Source: an uncultured Alistipes sp.
GTDB lineage: Bacteria > Bacteroidota > Bacteroidia > Bacteroidales > Rikenellaceae
Direction of reading: 5' to 3'
Assembly (NCBI GenBank): GCA_938014215.1
Contig: CALLRW010000002.1
Span: 124,001-188,000 of the forward strand
DNA length: 64,000 nt
In this document: piece by piece, positions 42,599 through 50,325 of the stretch
Layout of the letters: every line of letters begins with the position of its first letter
Numbering within the stretch: position 1 is the first letter of the stretch
Position numbers and translations under genes: made by a program
Notes under the pieces: model-generated
The model's input: the letters and a program-made list of their open reading frames with translations, nothing else
Databases searched by the model: none
What the model was told of the DNA's origin: nothing

Positions 42599-44641
42599 TT
42601 ATCCGACAATCGCACCATTGTTGGTCACATCGCCGGGCTGCAGCAAACGCAGTTTTCCGGAAGCATCCTCGGCCATCAGGATCATGCCCTTGGAGAGGAT
42701 ACCCTTCAATTCGCGGGGAGCCAGGTTGACCAAGACGAGCACCTGTTTGCCGACCAACTCCTCGGGCGAGAAGTGTTCGGCGATACCCGAAACGATCTCG
42801 CGCTTGTCGATACCCGTATCAACGGTCAGCTTGAGTAACTTCTTGGTCTTGGCCACCTTTTCGGCCGCCAGAATCGTCGAAACGCGGATATCCATCTTCT
42901 GAAAATCGTCAAACTGAATCGTATCTTTCTGAGGTTCAACGTGTTGCGCTGCTTCAGCGGCCATATTGGCAGCCTTCGTGGCAGCCAGTTTGTCCAACTG
43001 ACGCTGAATGACGTCATCCTCAATCTTCTCGAAGAGGAGCACGGGTTCGCCGATCTCATGGCCGGCCGGAATGAGATCCGTGGCACCGAGACGTTCCCAA
43101 CCGAACTTGTCGACGGCAAGCATCTTCAGGATCTTGGCCGACGAGAAGGGCATGAAGGGCTCGATGGCGATAGCGGTATTTGCCGTGATCTGGAGCGCCA
43201 CGTAGAGGATCGTTTTAACGCGCTCGGGATCGGTTTTGATCACCTTCCAGGGCTCCGTATCAGCCAGATATTTGTTGCCGATACGTGCGACATTCATGGC
43301 ATCCTTCAACGCCTCACGGAAGCGGTAGTTCTCGATATTGGCTTCGAGCGAAGCCTTTACGGCAGCCACGTCTTCGATCGTCTGCCGGTCGTAATCGGTC
43401 AGCTCGCCGCAAGCGGGCACACGTCCGTTGAAATACTTTTTCGTGAGGACCAGAGCACGGTTGACGAAGTTGCCGAGAATAGCAACGAGTTCGTTGTTGT
43501 TGCGGGCCTGGAAATCCTTCCACGTGAAGTCGTTGTCCTTGGTTTCGGGGGCATTGGCGCAAAGCACGTAACGCAGCACATCCTCCTTGCCGGGGAAATC
43601 CTCGAGGTATTCGTGGAGCCATACGGCCCAGTTGCGCGACGTGGAGATCTTGTCGCCCTCAAGATTGAGGAACTCGTTGGCCGGAACATTCTCGGGGAGG
43701 ATGTAACCGCCGTGAGCCTTCAACATCGACGGGAAGACGATGCAGTGAAAGACGATGTTGTCCTTTCCGATGAAATGGACGAGTTTCGTGTCCTCCGACT
43801 TCCAATACTTCTCCCAATCGGGCGTAAGATCCTTTGTAGCAGATATATAGCCAATCGGAGCATCAAACCATACATAGAGGACCTTTCCCTCGGCGCCCTC
43901 GACCGGCACGGGGATACCCCAATCCAGGTCGCGGCTCACGGCACGGGGCTGGAGACCGCCGTCGAGCCAGCTTTTGCACTGCCCGTAGACGTTCGATTTC
44001 CACTCCTTGTGGCCCTCGAGGATCCACTGGCGGAGGAAACCTTCGTATTCGTTGAGCGGGAGATACCAGTGCTTCGTTTCGCGCTTAACGGGGACAGAGC
44101 CCGAGACGGCGCTGTGGGGTTCGATCAGTTCGTCGGGCGAGAGGGTCGAACCGCACTTCTCACACTGATCGCCATAGGCGCGGTCGTAGCCGCACTTCGG
44201 GCACGTACCGACGATGTAGCGGTCGGCGAGGAACGTCTTGGCCTCCTCGTCATAATACTGCATCGAGGTCTTCTCGATGAACTTGCCGTCATCATAGAGC
44301 TTGCGGAAGAAATCCGAAGCCGTCTTGGCGTGGGTCGGGGAGGAGGTTCGCGAATAGATATCGAACGACATGCCGAGTCCCTCGAACGACTTCTTGATCA
44401 GTTCGTGGTAACGGTCGACGATCTGCTGGGGCGAAACGCCCTCCTTGCGGGCCTTGATGGTGATGGGCACGCCGTGTTCGTCGGATCCGCAGACCGAGAT
44501 CACGTCGCAACCCTTCAGACGCAGGTAACGGGTATAGATGTCCGAAGGTATGTAAACTCCCGCCAGGTGTCCGATATGGACGGGGCCGTTGGCATAGGGG
44601 AGCGCGGAGGTAACGAGATATCGTTTGAACTCTTTAGCCAT
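42599..44641 (-). CDS. metG: Methionyl-tRNA synthetase
   Basis: 680 residues. Class-I HIGH-type motif ANGPVHIGHLAG; zinc cysteines in CPKCGYDRAYGDQCEKCGSTL; KMSKS-type loop as KISTSRNW; anticodon-binding domain ~400-560; C-terminal EMAP-II-like tRNA-binding domain (~570-680, FQKMDIRVSTILAAEKV ... GDVTNNGAIVG) as in longer bacterial MetG. Own promoter. Confidence 0.97.
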   Translation of the reverse strand: MAKEFKRYLVTSALPYANGPVHIGHLAGVYIPSDIYTRYLRLKGCDVISVCGSDEHGVPITIKARKEGVSPQQIVDRYHELIKKSFEGLGMSFDIYSRTSSPTHAKTASDFFRKLYDDGKFIEKTSMQYYDEEAKTFLADRYIVGTCPKCGYDRAYGDQCEKCGSTLSPDELIEPHSAVSGSVPVKRETKHWYLPLNEYEGFLRQWILEGHKEWKSNVYGQCKSWLDGGLQPRAVSRDLDWGIPVPVEGAEGKVLYVWFDAPIGYISATKDLTPDWEKYWKSEDTKLVHFIGKDNIVFHCIVFPSMLKAHGGYILPENVPANEFLNLEGDKISTSRNWAVWLHEYLEDFPGKEDVLRYVLCANAPETKDNDFTWKDFQARNNNELVAILGNFVNRALVLTKKYFNGRVPACGELTDYDRQTIEDVAAVKASLEANIENYRFREALKDAMNVARIGNKYLADTEPWKVIKTDPERVKTILYVALQITANTAIAIEPFMPFSSAKILKMLAVDKFGWERLGATDLIPAGHEIGEPVLLFEKIEDDVIQRQLDKLAATKAANMAAEAAQHVEPQKDTIQFDDFQKMDIRVSTILAAEKVAKTKKLLKLTVDTGIDKREIVSGIAEHFSPEELVGKQVLVLVNLAPRELKGILSKGMILMAEDASGKLRLLQPGDVTNNGAIVG

Positions 44642-44669
44642 AAACAGGTAGAATATTACTAATTTCTGT

Positions 44670-44677
44670 CAAAAGTA
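44670..44677 (-). promoter_or_regulatory. -7 box of metG
   Basis: TACTTTTG on the minus strand, 28 bases before the metG ATG. Confidence 0.6.
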
Positions 44678-44780
44678 CGAAATTTTAAGGGATTCCCACA
44701 CGAAAAGGCGAATATTTGTAACCCGCGGCGGGAAAAAGCGGAGAACGGCACGATCCGGGGAACGACACCGTCGCCCGGGA

Positions 44781-44826
44781 CCGGAGAGCACCCGCATAAA
44801 AAACCGGAGAGCGCACGCATAAAAAA
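44781..44826. repeat. Two tandem copies of a 23-bp unit
   Basis: CCGGAGAGCACCCGCATAAA-AAA at 44781-44803 and a near copy at 44804-44826; the second runs into the terminator of the peptidase gene. Confidence 0.85.
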
Positions 44827-44856
44827 GGGTGCCCCCACTGCGAGGAGGGGACACCC
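44821..44856 (-). terminator. Terminator of the S46 peptidase operon
   Basis: On the minus strand GGGTGTCCCC / GGGGGCACCC stem with an 11-nt loop and T6. Confidence 0.88.
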
Positions 44857-44877
44857 GAAACGGAATGTAAGCGCGCC

Positions 44878-47010
44878 TTATTCGAACTGGAGTTCGTGGA
44901 GCAGCCAACCGGCACCGGCGAACTTGTCGACGATGAAGAGCACGTAGCGGACATCGACGGCGATCGTACGCTGCAGTTCGGGTTCGAAGGCCACATCGCC
45001 CGACATGGCCTCCCAGTTTCCGTCGAAGGCCAGACCGATCAGCGCACCGCGGCCGTTCAGGACGGGCGAACCGGAGTTGCCGCCCGTGATGTCGCAGTTG
45101 GCCAGGAAGGCCACGGGCATCTCACCCTTCGCGTTGGCATATCGCCCGAAGTCCTTGGCGGCATAGAGCTCCTTGAGTTTCTCGGGAACGAAGAACTCCT
45201 GGGGGTTCTTCGGATCCTCCTTCTCCATGACACCCTTCAGCGTCGTGTAGTAGTTGTACTCGATGCCGTCGGCGGGCGAGTAGGGCAGCACGTTGCCGTA
45301 GGTCAGACGGATCGTGAAGTTGGCATCCGGGGCCCAGGCCTTGCGGGGCTGCTGCAGCATCAGACCGGCTATGTACTTGCGGTGCCCCTCTTCGTAACGC
45401 TCCGTGGGCTCCTTGGTCACTTCGGAGAGCTTCTTGTAGAGGGTCATAACCGAACCGGCAAGCTCCGTGGCGGGATCAGCTGCAACCTTCTCCGGCGAGT
45501 AGTTCCCGACCAGAGCCAGCGCCTTGTCGCGGGAGGCGAAGATCGAGTTGTCGTAGAGGTAGTCGACATAGGCGTCGATGTCGCCGCCGAAACGCTTGTC
45601 GACGACGTCGGCATAGAACGACGGCAACTCCTTCATGTTCTCGCGGGCGATCGTCAGCATGCGCTTGGCCACCTTGCGGTCCGTAGCGGGGTTGTAGTCC
45701 TTGTACCACTCGATGAGAGTTTCACGGGCCTCTTCGGGATTTTCGATCTTCTCGCGGGGCATCATGCTCTTCATGTCGATGAACGAGCGGACGGGTGTCA
45801 GCAGTTCGACGGCAGCCAGGAAGGCCTCCGACAGATACTGACGCGTGGCATTGACCGCCGAGAGCTCCTCGACGGCCGAGCGGATCTTTCCGAGCGCATC
45901 GACGTATCCCTCCTGGGGCAGGGTATTCTTCTCGGCCCAGGCCTGGAACGAAGCCTCCTGCGCCTCCTTGCGGGCCTTTACATCGAGTTTCTCGATGCCG
46001 CGCGACATACCGATCGAATTCTTCCAGTAGTTCGACGAACGGGCGTATTTCGAGGCATACTGAATGCGGACGGCATCGCTGGCGACCATGTCCTTCCAGA
46101 GGATGGCCTGACGCTCGCCGCGGATGAAGATGCGCTGCGGGTTTTCGACCTTCAGCAGGTTGTCGATCTCGTACGAGGTGGCATAACGCTCGGTCGAACC
46201 GGGGAATCCCATGATCATGGCGAAGTCGTTCTCCTCGACGCCGTCGAGCGAGATCTTGAGGAACTTGTCGGCCTTGTAGGGGACATTCTCGGGCGAATAG
46301 TCGGCCGGACGGTTGTCCTTGCCGGCATAGACGCGGAAGATCGAGAAATCGCCCGTATGACGCGGCCACATCCAGTTGTCGGTGTCGCCGCCGAACTTGC
46401 CGATCGACGAGGGGGGCGTGCCGACCAGACGCACGTCCTTGTAGACCTCCATGACGAAGGCGAAGAACTGGTTACCGCCGAAGAACGACTTGACGGAGAT
46501 CTCCATGCCGGGGTTCTCGTCGCGGAGGCGTTTCTTGAGGGCCTGGATGTTTTCGCGCGTAATGCGGTCATACTCCTGCTGCGAGGCGATCGAGGGGACG
46601 TTACCGAGGATCTCGGGAGTCACGTCGGCAATCTTGCGCACGAAACGCACCTCGAGTCCGGGAGCGGGGAGCTCCTCGGCCTGCGACATGGCCCAGAAAC
46701 CATACTTCAGATAGTCGTGCTCGACGCTCGACAGCTGCTGGATCGAGGCATAACCGCAGTGGTGGTTCGTAAAGAGGAGGCCTTCGGGCGAGACGATCTC
46801 GCCGGTGCATCCGCCGCCGAAGACGACGATGGCATCCTTGAGCGAGGAGTGGTCGATGCTGTAGATCTCCTCGGCGGAGAGCTTGCATCCGCGCTCCTTC
46901 ATGTTCTTGATGTTCATCTTCTGAAGGTAGGGCAGCAGCCACATACCCTCGTCGGCCGCAGCGGAGAACGTCACGCACACCGCTGCGAGCAGGGTCAGGA
47001 TTTTCTTCAT
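44878..47010 (-). CDS. S46-family dipeptidyl-peptidase (DPP7/DPP11 family)
   Basis: 710 residues from ATG 47010 (signal peptide MKKILTLLAAVCVTFSAAA|DEGMW). Periplasmic serine exopeptidase releasing dipeptides. Catalytic His in LLFTNHHCGY; Asp in the FGGDTDNWMWPRHTGDFSIFRVYA region; Ser in ITGGNSGSPVLNG. The residue 18 after the catalytic Ser, which sets P1 specificity, is Gly (LAFDGNW), as reported for DPP7, rather than the Arg of DPP11; so hydrophobic P1 preference is inferred. Follows the flavoprotein gene by 37 bases. Confidence 0.93.
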   Translation of the reverse strand: MKKILTLLAAVCVTFSAAADEGMWLLPYLQKMNIKNMKERGCKLSAEEIYSIDHSSLKDAIVVFGGGCTGEIVSPEGLLFTNHHCGYASIQQLSSVEHDYLKYGFWAMSQAEELPAPGLEVRFVRKIADVTPEILGNVPSIASQQEYDRITRENIQALKKRLRDENPGMEISVKSFFGGNQFFAFVMEVYKDVRLVGTPPSSIGKFGGDTDNWMWPRHTGDFSIFRVYAGKDNRPADYSPENVPYKADKFLKISLDGVEENDFAMIMGFPGSTERYATSYEIDNLLKVENPQRIFIRGERQAILWKDMVASDAVRIQYASKYARSSNYWKNSIGMSRGIEKLDVKARKEAQEASFQAWAEKNTLPQEGYVDALGKIRSAVEELSAVNATRQYLSEAFLAAVELLTPVRSFIDMKSMMPREKIENPEEARETLIEWYKDYNPATDRKVAKRMLTIARENMKELPSFYADVVDKRFGGDIDAYVDYLYDNSIFASRDKALALVGNYSPEKVAADPATELAGSVMTLYKKLSEVTKEPTERYEEGHRKYIAGLMLQQPRKAWAPDANFTIRLTYGNVLPYSPADGIEYNYYTTLKGVMEKEDPKNPQEFFVPEKLKELYAAKDFGRYANAKGEMPVAFLANCDITGGNSGSPVLNGRGALIGLAFDGNWEAMSGDVAFEPELQRTIAVDVRYVLFIVDKFAGAGWLLHELQFE

Positions 47011-47047
47011 GAATCGGTTCAAATAACGAATGAGTGAAACTTGTTTG

Positions 47048-47548
47048 TCAATCTTTTATACGTTTGCATTTGCCGCTCGTTGCGAGGATGTCGAGGCGCA
47101 GGATTTCGGTCCTATGGAACGACTTTTCGGCATACGACAGCCCGCGTTCCAGATCCTCCGGGGAGTACTTTCCGAGCAGGAGCCGCAGGGCACGCCAGCG
47201 CTCCGCCTCATCGAGTCCGCGCACGGCCCGGGCACGGATAACAACGCTCTCGTAGGCCGTGGTGAACTTCCCGGGGAAGACCTCCGTCCGCCCCACGACG
47301 CAGAACGACACCTCCGGCACGCGGTCCACGCAGCGCAACTTGCGCCCCTCCGTGGCACAATGCACGTAGATGGCCCCCTCGCCGTCCCAGACATAGCTCA
47401 CCGGGACGCCGTAACCGCCCCCCTCCTCGGCCTGCATCGAGAGGACGCCGTACTCGCCGCAGCGCAGCAGTTCACGGGCCTGCGTCTCATCGAGCAGCCG
47501 GTCGCGGCGGCGCACCGCCGTATTGTCGAATTTCAACAGCGACTCCAT
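47048..47548 (-). CDS. Pyridoxamine 5'-phosphate oxidase-like flavoprotein (Nim-related family)
   Basis: 166 residues, split-barrel FMN-binding family. The N-terminal RRRDRLLDETQARELLRCGEYGVLSMQ, central YGVPVSYVWDGEGAIYVHCATEGRKLRCVD and VSFCVVGRTEVFPGKFTTAYESVVIRARA blocks fit the Pyridox_ox_2/NimABC-like group. Some members reduce nitroimidazoles, but most are of unknown substrate, so no resistance claim is made. Starts 3 bases after nadA, in the same operon. Confidence 0.85.
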   Translation of the reverse strand: MESLLKFDNTAVRRRDRLLDETQARELLRCGEYGVLSMQAEEGGGYGVPVSYVWDGEGAIYVHCATEGRKLRCVDRVPEVSFCVVGRTEVFPGKFTTAYESVVIRARAVRGLDEAERWRALRLLLGKYSPEDLERGLSYAEKSFHRTEILRLDILATSGKCKRIKD

Positions 47549-47551
47549 GGC

Positions 47552-48493
47552 TCAACGGATGGCGATCATGTTGCGGATCGAACGCTCGGCGGCACGCCGC
47601 ACCTGCTCGTCGAGCTGAATCTCGGGGGACTCGTTTTCGAGGCAGGCGCAGATATTCTCGAGCGTCACCATCTTCATGTACTTGCAGTTGTTGCAGCCGC
47701 ACGTCTCGTCGTCGGGCGGTGCCGGGATGAAGTGCTTGTCGGGGTAGCGGCGCTGCATCTCGGCGAGGATGCCGGCCTCGGTCACGACGATGAACTCCCT
47801 AGCGTCGCTGCGTCCGCAGTAGTCGAGGATGCCGGCCGTCGAACCCACATAATCGGCCACCTCGACGATATAGGCCCGGCACTCGGGGTGGACAACCACC
47901 TTGGCACCAGGATGCTCGCGCTTGAGCTGGAGGAGCTTTTCGAGCGAGAACTCCTCGTGGACGTGGCAGGCGCCATCCCAGAGCACCATGTTCCGACGCC
48001 CGGTCAGCTTCTGGATGTAGGAACCCAGGTTGCGGTCCGGGGCGAAGATCAGCGGCTGGTCGGCGGGCAGCGACTCGACGACCTTCAGGGCATTGGACGA
48101 CGTGCAACAGATGTCCGTCAGGGCCTTGACCTCGACCGTCGTATTGACATACGAGACCACCTTGTAGCCGGGGTAGCGGGCCTTGAAGGCGGCGAAATCC
48201 TTCGCATCGCACGACTCGGCGAGCGAGCACCCCGCCTCGGGGCAGGGGATGAGGACCTTCTTGTCGGGGCAGAGGACCTTGGCGGTCTCGGCCATGAAGT
48301 GGACCCCGGCGAAGAGGATGATGCGGGCATCGACCTGCTGCGCCTGGACCGACAGGGCGAGCGAGTCGCCCAGGAAGTCGGCCACGGCCTGCACCTCTGG
48401 GGTCGTATAGTAGTGGGCCAGGATCACGGCCTGCTTTTCGCGTTTGAGCGCTTCGATGCGGCGGGTGAGTTCGGCGGAGTTATCGACGTTCAT
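47552..48493 (-). CDS. nadA: Quinolinate synthase A
   Basis: 313 residues, three-domain NadA of the short form. Condenses iminoaspartate with dihydroxyacetone phosphate for NAD synthesis. Blocks: ILAHYYTTPEVQAVADFLGDSL, GVHFMAETAKVLCP (first cluster Cys), CHVHEEF, VVHPECRAYIVEVADYVGSTAGI (second), and PPDDETCGCNNCKYMKM with the third Cys. These ligands hold a 4Fe-4S cluster. First gene of nadA-Nim-like-S46; nadB and nadC are not adjacent. A weak -7-like TATTCTTG lies at 48534-48541 (minus). Confidence 0.96.
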   Translation of the reverse strand: MNVDNSAELTRRIEALKREKQAVILAHYYTTPEVQAVADFLGDSLALSVQAQQVDARIILFAGVHFMAETAKVLCPDKKVLIPCPEAGCSLAESCDAKDFAAFKARYPGYKVVSYVNTTVEVKALTDICCTSSNALKVVESLPADQPLIFAPDRNLGSYIQKLTGRRNMVLWDGACHVHEEFSLEKLLQLKREHPGAKVVVHPECRAYIVEVADYVGSTAGILDYCGRSDAREFIVVTEAGILAEMQRRYPDKHFIPAPPDDETCGCNNCKYMKMVTLENICACLENESPEIQLDEQVRRAAERSIRNMIAIR

Positions 48494-48883
48494 TTTTTAT
48501 TTTATTCCTTTAATAATTTTAATAAATAAGAAACAAGAATAAATAATATAGCTGTTGATACTGTTTACAACTTCGGCTGTTATTCGGCTATCAACACTTT
48601 TTCCCGTTGTTTGCAGTTGTTTTCTCTTCCAACCCGTTGAACAGCAGGAATCCGGAGAAACAATCAACAATTGTTGACAAGGGTTTTCGACAATTCAACA
48701 GTCCGATTTTGTCAACATTCGGGGGCGGATAACGGCGGAAACCACGGCGAAAAACTTTTTATAAAAATTTTTGGTTTCGGCGGTTTTCCGTATATACCTG
48801 CAACGATTCCCGAAAAGCAAGTTTTTCATCCCCCGACTTGTTCTTTTTTTTCATCGATTGTTAAACCGGTTGTTGACAACTTT
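48494..48883. other. AT-rich intergenic region with dense GTTGA/TCAAC words (replication-origin-like candidate)
   Basis: 390 bases without a gene between nadA and mrp (both minus). 48490-48552 is nearly all A/T. GTTGA or TCAAC occurs nine times by eye (48554, 48591, 48636, 48664, 48673, 48695, 48712, 48872, 48884), including the 14-bp palindrome TCAACAATTGTTGA (48664-48677), two TTGTTGACAA, and the inverted pair TGTTGATA (48553) / TATCAACA (48589). These resemble relaxed DnaA boxes (TTATCMACA). Origin function is a hypothesis. Confidence 0.45.
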
Positions 48884-49936
48884 TCAACGGCTTTTCATCA
48901 CCTTGCTGACAATCTTTTCGGCGATTGCCCGGTAGCGCTCCTCGACCTCGGGATGGGTGGCCACGGCCGGTCGACCCTCCTCGGCCCCCTCCATAATCGA
49001 CTGTACGATCGGGATTTCGCCCAGGAAATCAACGCCGCTCTTCTCGGCATAGGCCCGCGCGCCGCCCCGTCCGAAGAGGTAGTAGCGGTTCTGCGGCAGC
49101 TCGGCCGGGGTGAACCACGCCATGTTCTCGATGATGCCGGCGACGGGGATATTGACATTCTCGTTGCGGAACATCTCCACGCCGCGCACGACGTCGGCCA
49201 CGGCCACCTGCTGCGGCGTGGAGACGATCACGGCGGCATCGATCTTCAGTTCGCCGATGATCGACAGATGGACGTCGCCCGTTCCGGGGGGCAGGTCCGC
49301 CAGCAGGAAGTCGAGCGTTCCCCAGCGCGTCTGGTGAATCAGTTGCTTGAGGGCGCTCACCGCCATGGCGCCGCGCCACAGCAGCGCATCGTTCGGTTTG
49401 ATGAAGAAGCCGATCGACATCAGCTTGATATCCATCGACTCGGCCGGGAGGATGTGTTCGGCCCCCTCTTCGACGACAGCCTCGGGCATGAAGCCCTCGA
49501 CGCCGAACATCTTGGGCTGCGACGGGCCGTAGATGTCGGCATCCAGCACGCCGACGCGGAAGCCCATGTTGCGCAGGGCGATGGCCAGGTTGGCCGTGAC
49601 GGTCGACTTGCCGACGCCGCCCTTTCCCGAGGCGACGGCGATGACGTGGGCGATGCCGCCCGTCGTGGTCGAGAGTTTGGGTTCGGGACGCGGGGCGGCA
49701 CCCCCCTCCTTGATCACGACGAGGACCTCCGTTCCGGGGAAGGCCTCGCGCAGCAGCGTCTCGGTCTGGTTCTTGATCTTCACGGCGAAGGGGTCGCGCG
49801 GTTTGGCAAAGCGCAGCACGACGGTCACCTTTCCTTCGGCCGTGGCGAGGTGTTCGATGAAGCCGCTCGAGACGAGATCCTTGCCGGTCTCGGGGTGGAT
49901 GATCGTGGCGAGCAGTTGTCTTATTTTTTCTTCCAT
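48884..49936 (-). CDS. mrp: Mrp/NBP35-family iron-sulfur carrier ATPase
   Basis: 350 residues from ATG 49936. N-terminal MIP18-like (DUF59) domain ~1-85; P-loop domain with deviant Walker A ASGKGGVGKSTVTANLA, DADIYGPSQPKMFG, LLADLPPGTGDVHLSI and a conserved late segment. The usual C-terminal CxxC is not obvious; no cysteine pair is visible in the sequence, which is odd for a carrier that holds a bridging cluster. Its -7 box TATCTTTG lies at 49961-49968. Confidence 0.92.
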   Translation of the reverse strand: MEEKIRQLLATIIHPETGKDLVSSGFIEHLATAEGKVTVVLRFAKPRDPFAVKIKNQTETLLREAFPGTEVLVVIKEGGAAPRPEPKLSTTTGGIAHVIAVASGKGGVGKSTVTANLAIALRNMGFRVGVLDADIYGPSQPKMFGVEGFMPEAVVEEGAEHILPAESMDIKLMSIGFFIKPNDALLWRGAMAVSALKQLIHQTRWGTLDFLLADLPPGTGDVHLSIIGELKIDAAVIVSTPQQVAVADVVRGVEMFRNENVNIPVAGIIENMAWFTPAELPQNRYYLFGRGGARAYAEKSGVDFLGEIPIVQSIMEGAEEGRPAVATHPEVEERYRAIAEKIVSKVMKSR

Positions 49937-49960
49937 AAACGCAGTGTGTTGCAATTTCTG

Positions 49961-49968
49961 CAAAGATA
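49961..49968 (-). promoter_or_regulatory. -7 box of mrp
   Basis: TATCTTTG on the minus strand, 24 bases before the mrp ATG. Confidence 0.65.
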
Positions 49969-50008
49969 ACGCATATTTTCAGGATTCATATATGGTAGTC
50001 CGATTTAT

Positions 50009-50027
50009 TTTATCGAGAAACGATAAA
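50009..50027. promoter_or_regulatory. Palindromic operator candidate upstream of sppA
   Basis: TTTATCG-AGAAA-CGATAAA with perfect 7-bp arms, ending 5 bases before the -33 TTTG; the same element as at 25047-25065. Confidence 0.75.
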
Positions 50028-50032
50028 TTTTA

Positions 50033-50062
50033 TTTGTTTTTCGTAAAAAATGGTTATCTTTG
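50033..50062 (+). promoter_or_regulatory. Promoter of sppA
   Basis: TTTG (50033-50036), 18 bases, TATCTTTG (50055-50062): same spacing as the ABC operon promoter at 25071-25100. Confidence 0.78.
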
Positions 50063-50325
50063 CATAGAGAATCCGGTAGGTGGAGTGACCGGGGCGTGTA
50101 AACGGGTAGGCGGCGGGCGGAAATCTGCCGGATGAAAAGGGCGGCCGGAGTGTTCAAAACCGCGTTGAAAAGTCCCGGATTCCGGGCGTAACGACCGGAA
50201 TGAGGAGGAGCCCCCGGGTGGCGAAAATCCGGTTATCCACATGTTGACAACTTGTCAATTCCCTGTATCTGAGCGTGCTGCCCGGTTATCAACGATTTTA
50301 TGAACATATATGTAAACACGATACT
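50063..50325 (+). other. Long 5' leader of sppA
   Basis: About 255 transcribed bases before the sppA ATG. Contains a possible 19-codon ORF (ATG 50132 to TAA 50191; MKRAAGVFKTALKSPGFRA), a 15-codon ORF behind it, a perfect DnaA-box word TTATCCACA at 50233-50241 and TTATCAACG near 50286. No known riboswitch recognised. Confidence 0.45.

Noticed and set aside
44878..47010. Annotation as DPP11 (Asp/Glu-specific)
   Set aside because: The specificity position 18 residues after the catalytic Ser is Gly rather than Arg; DPP7-like fits better, though this rests on position counting by eye.
47048..47548. Calling this a nim nitroimidazole-resistance gene
   Set aside because: Only general family resemblance is seen; related flavoproteins without such activity are common.
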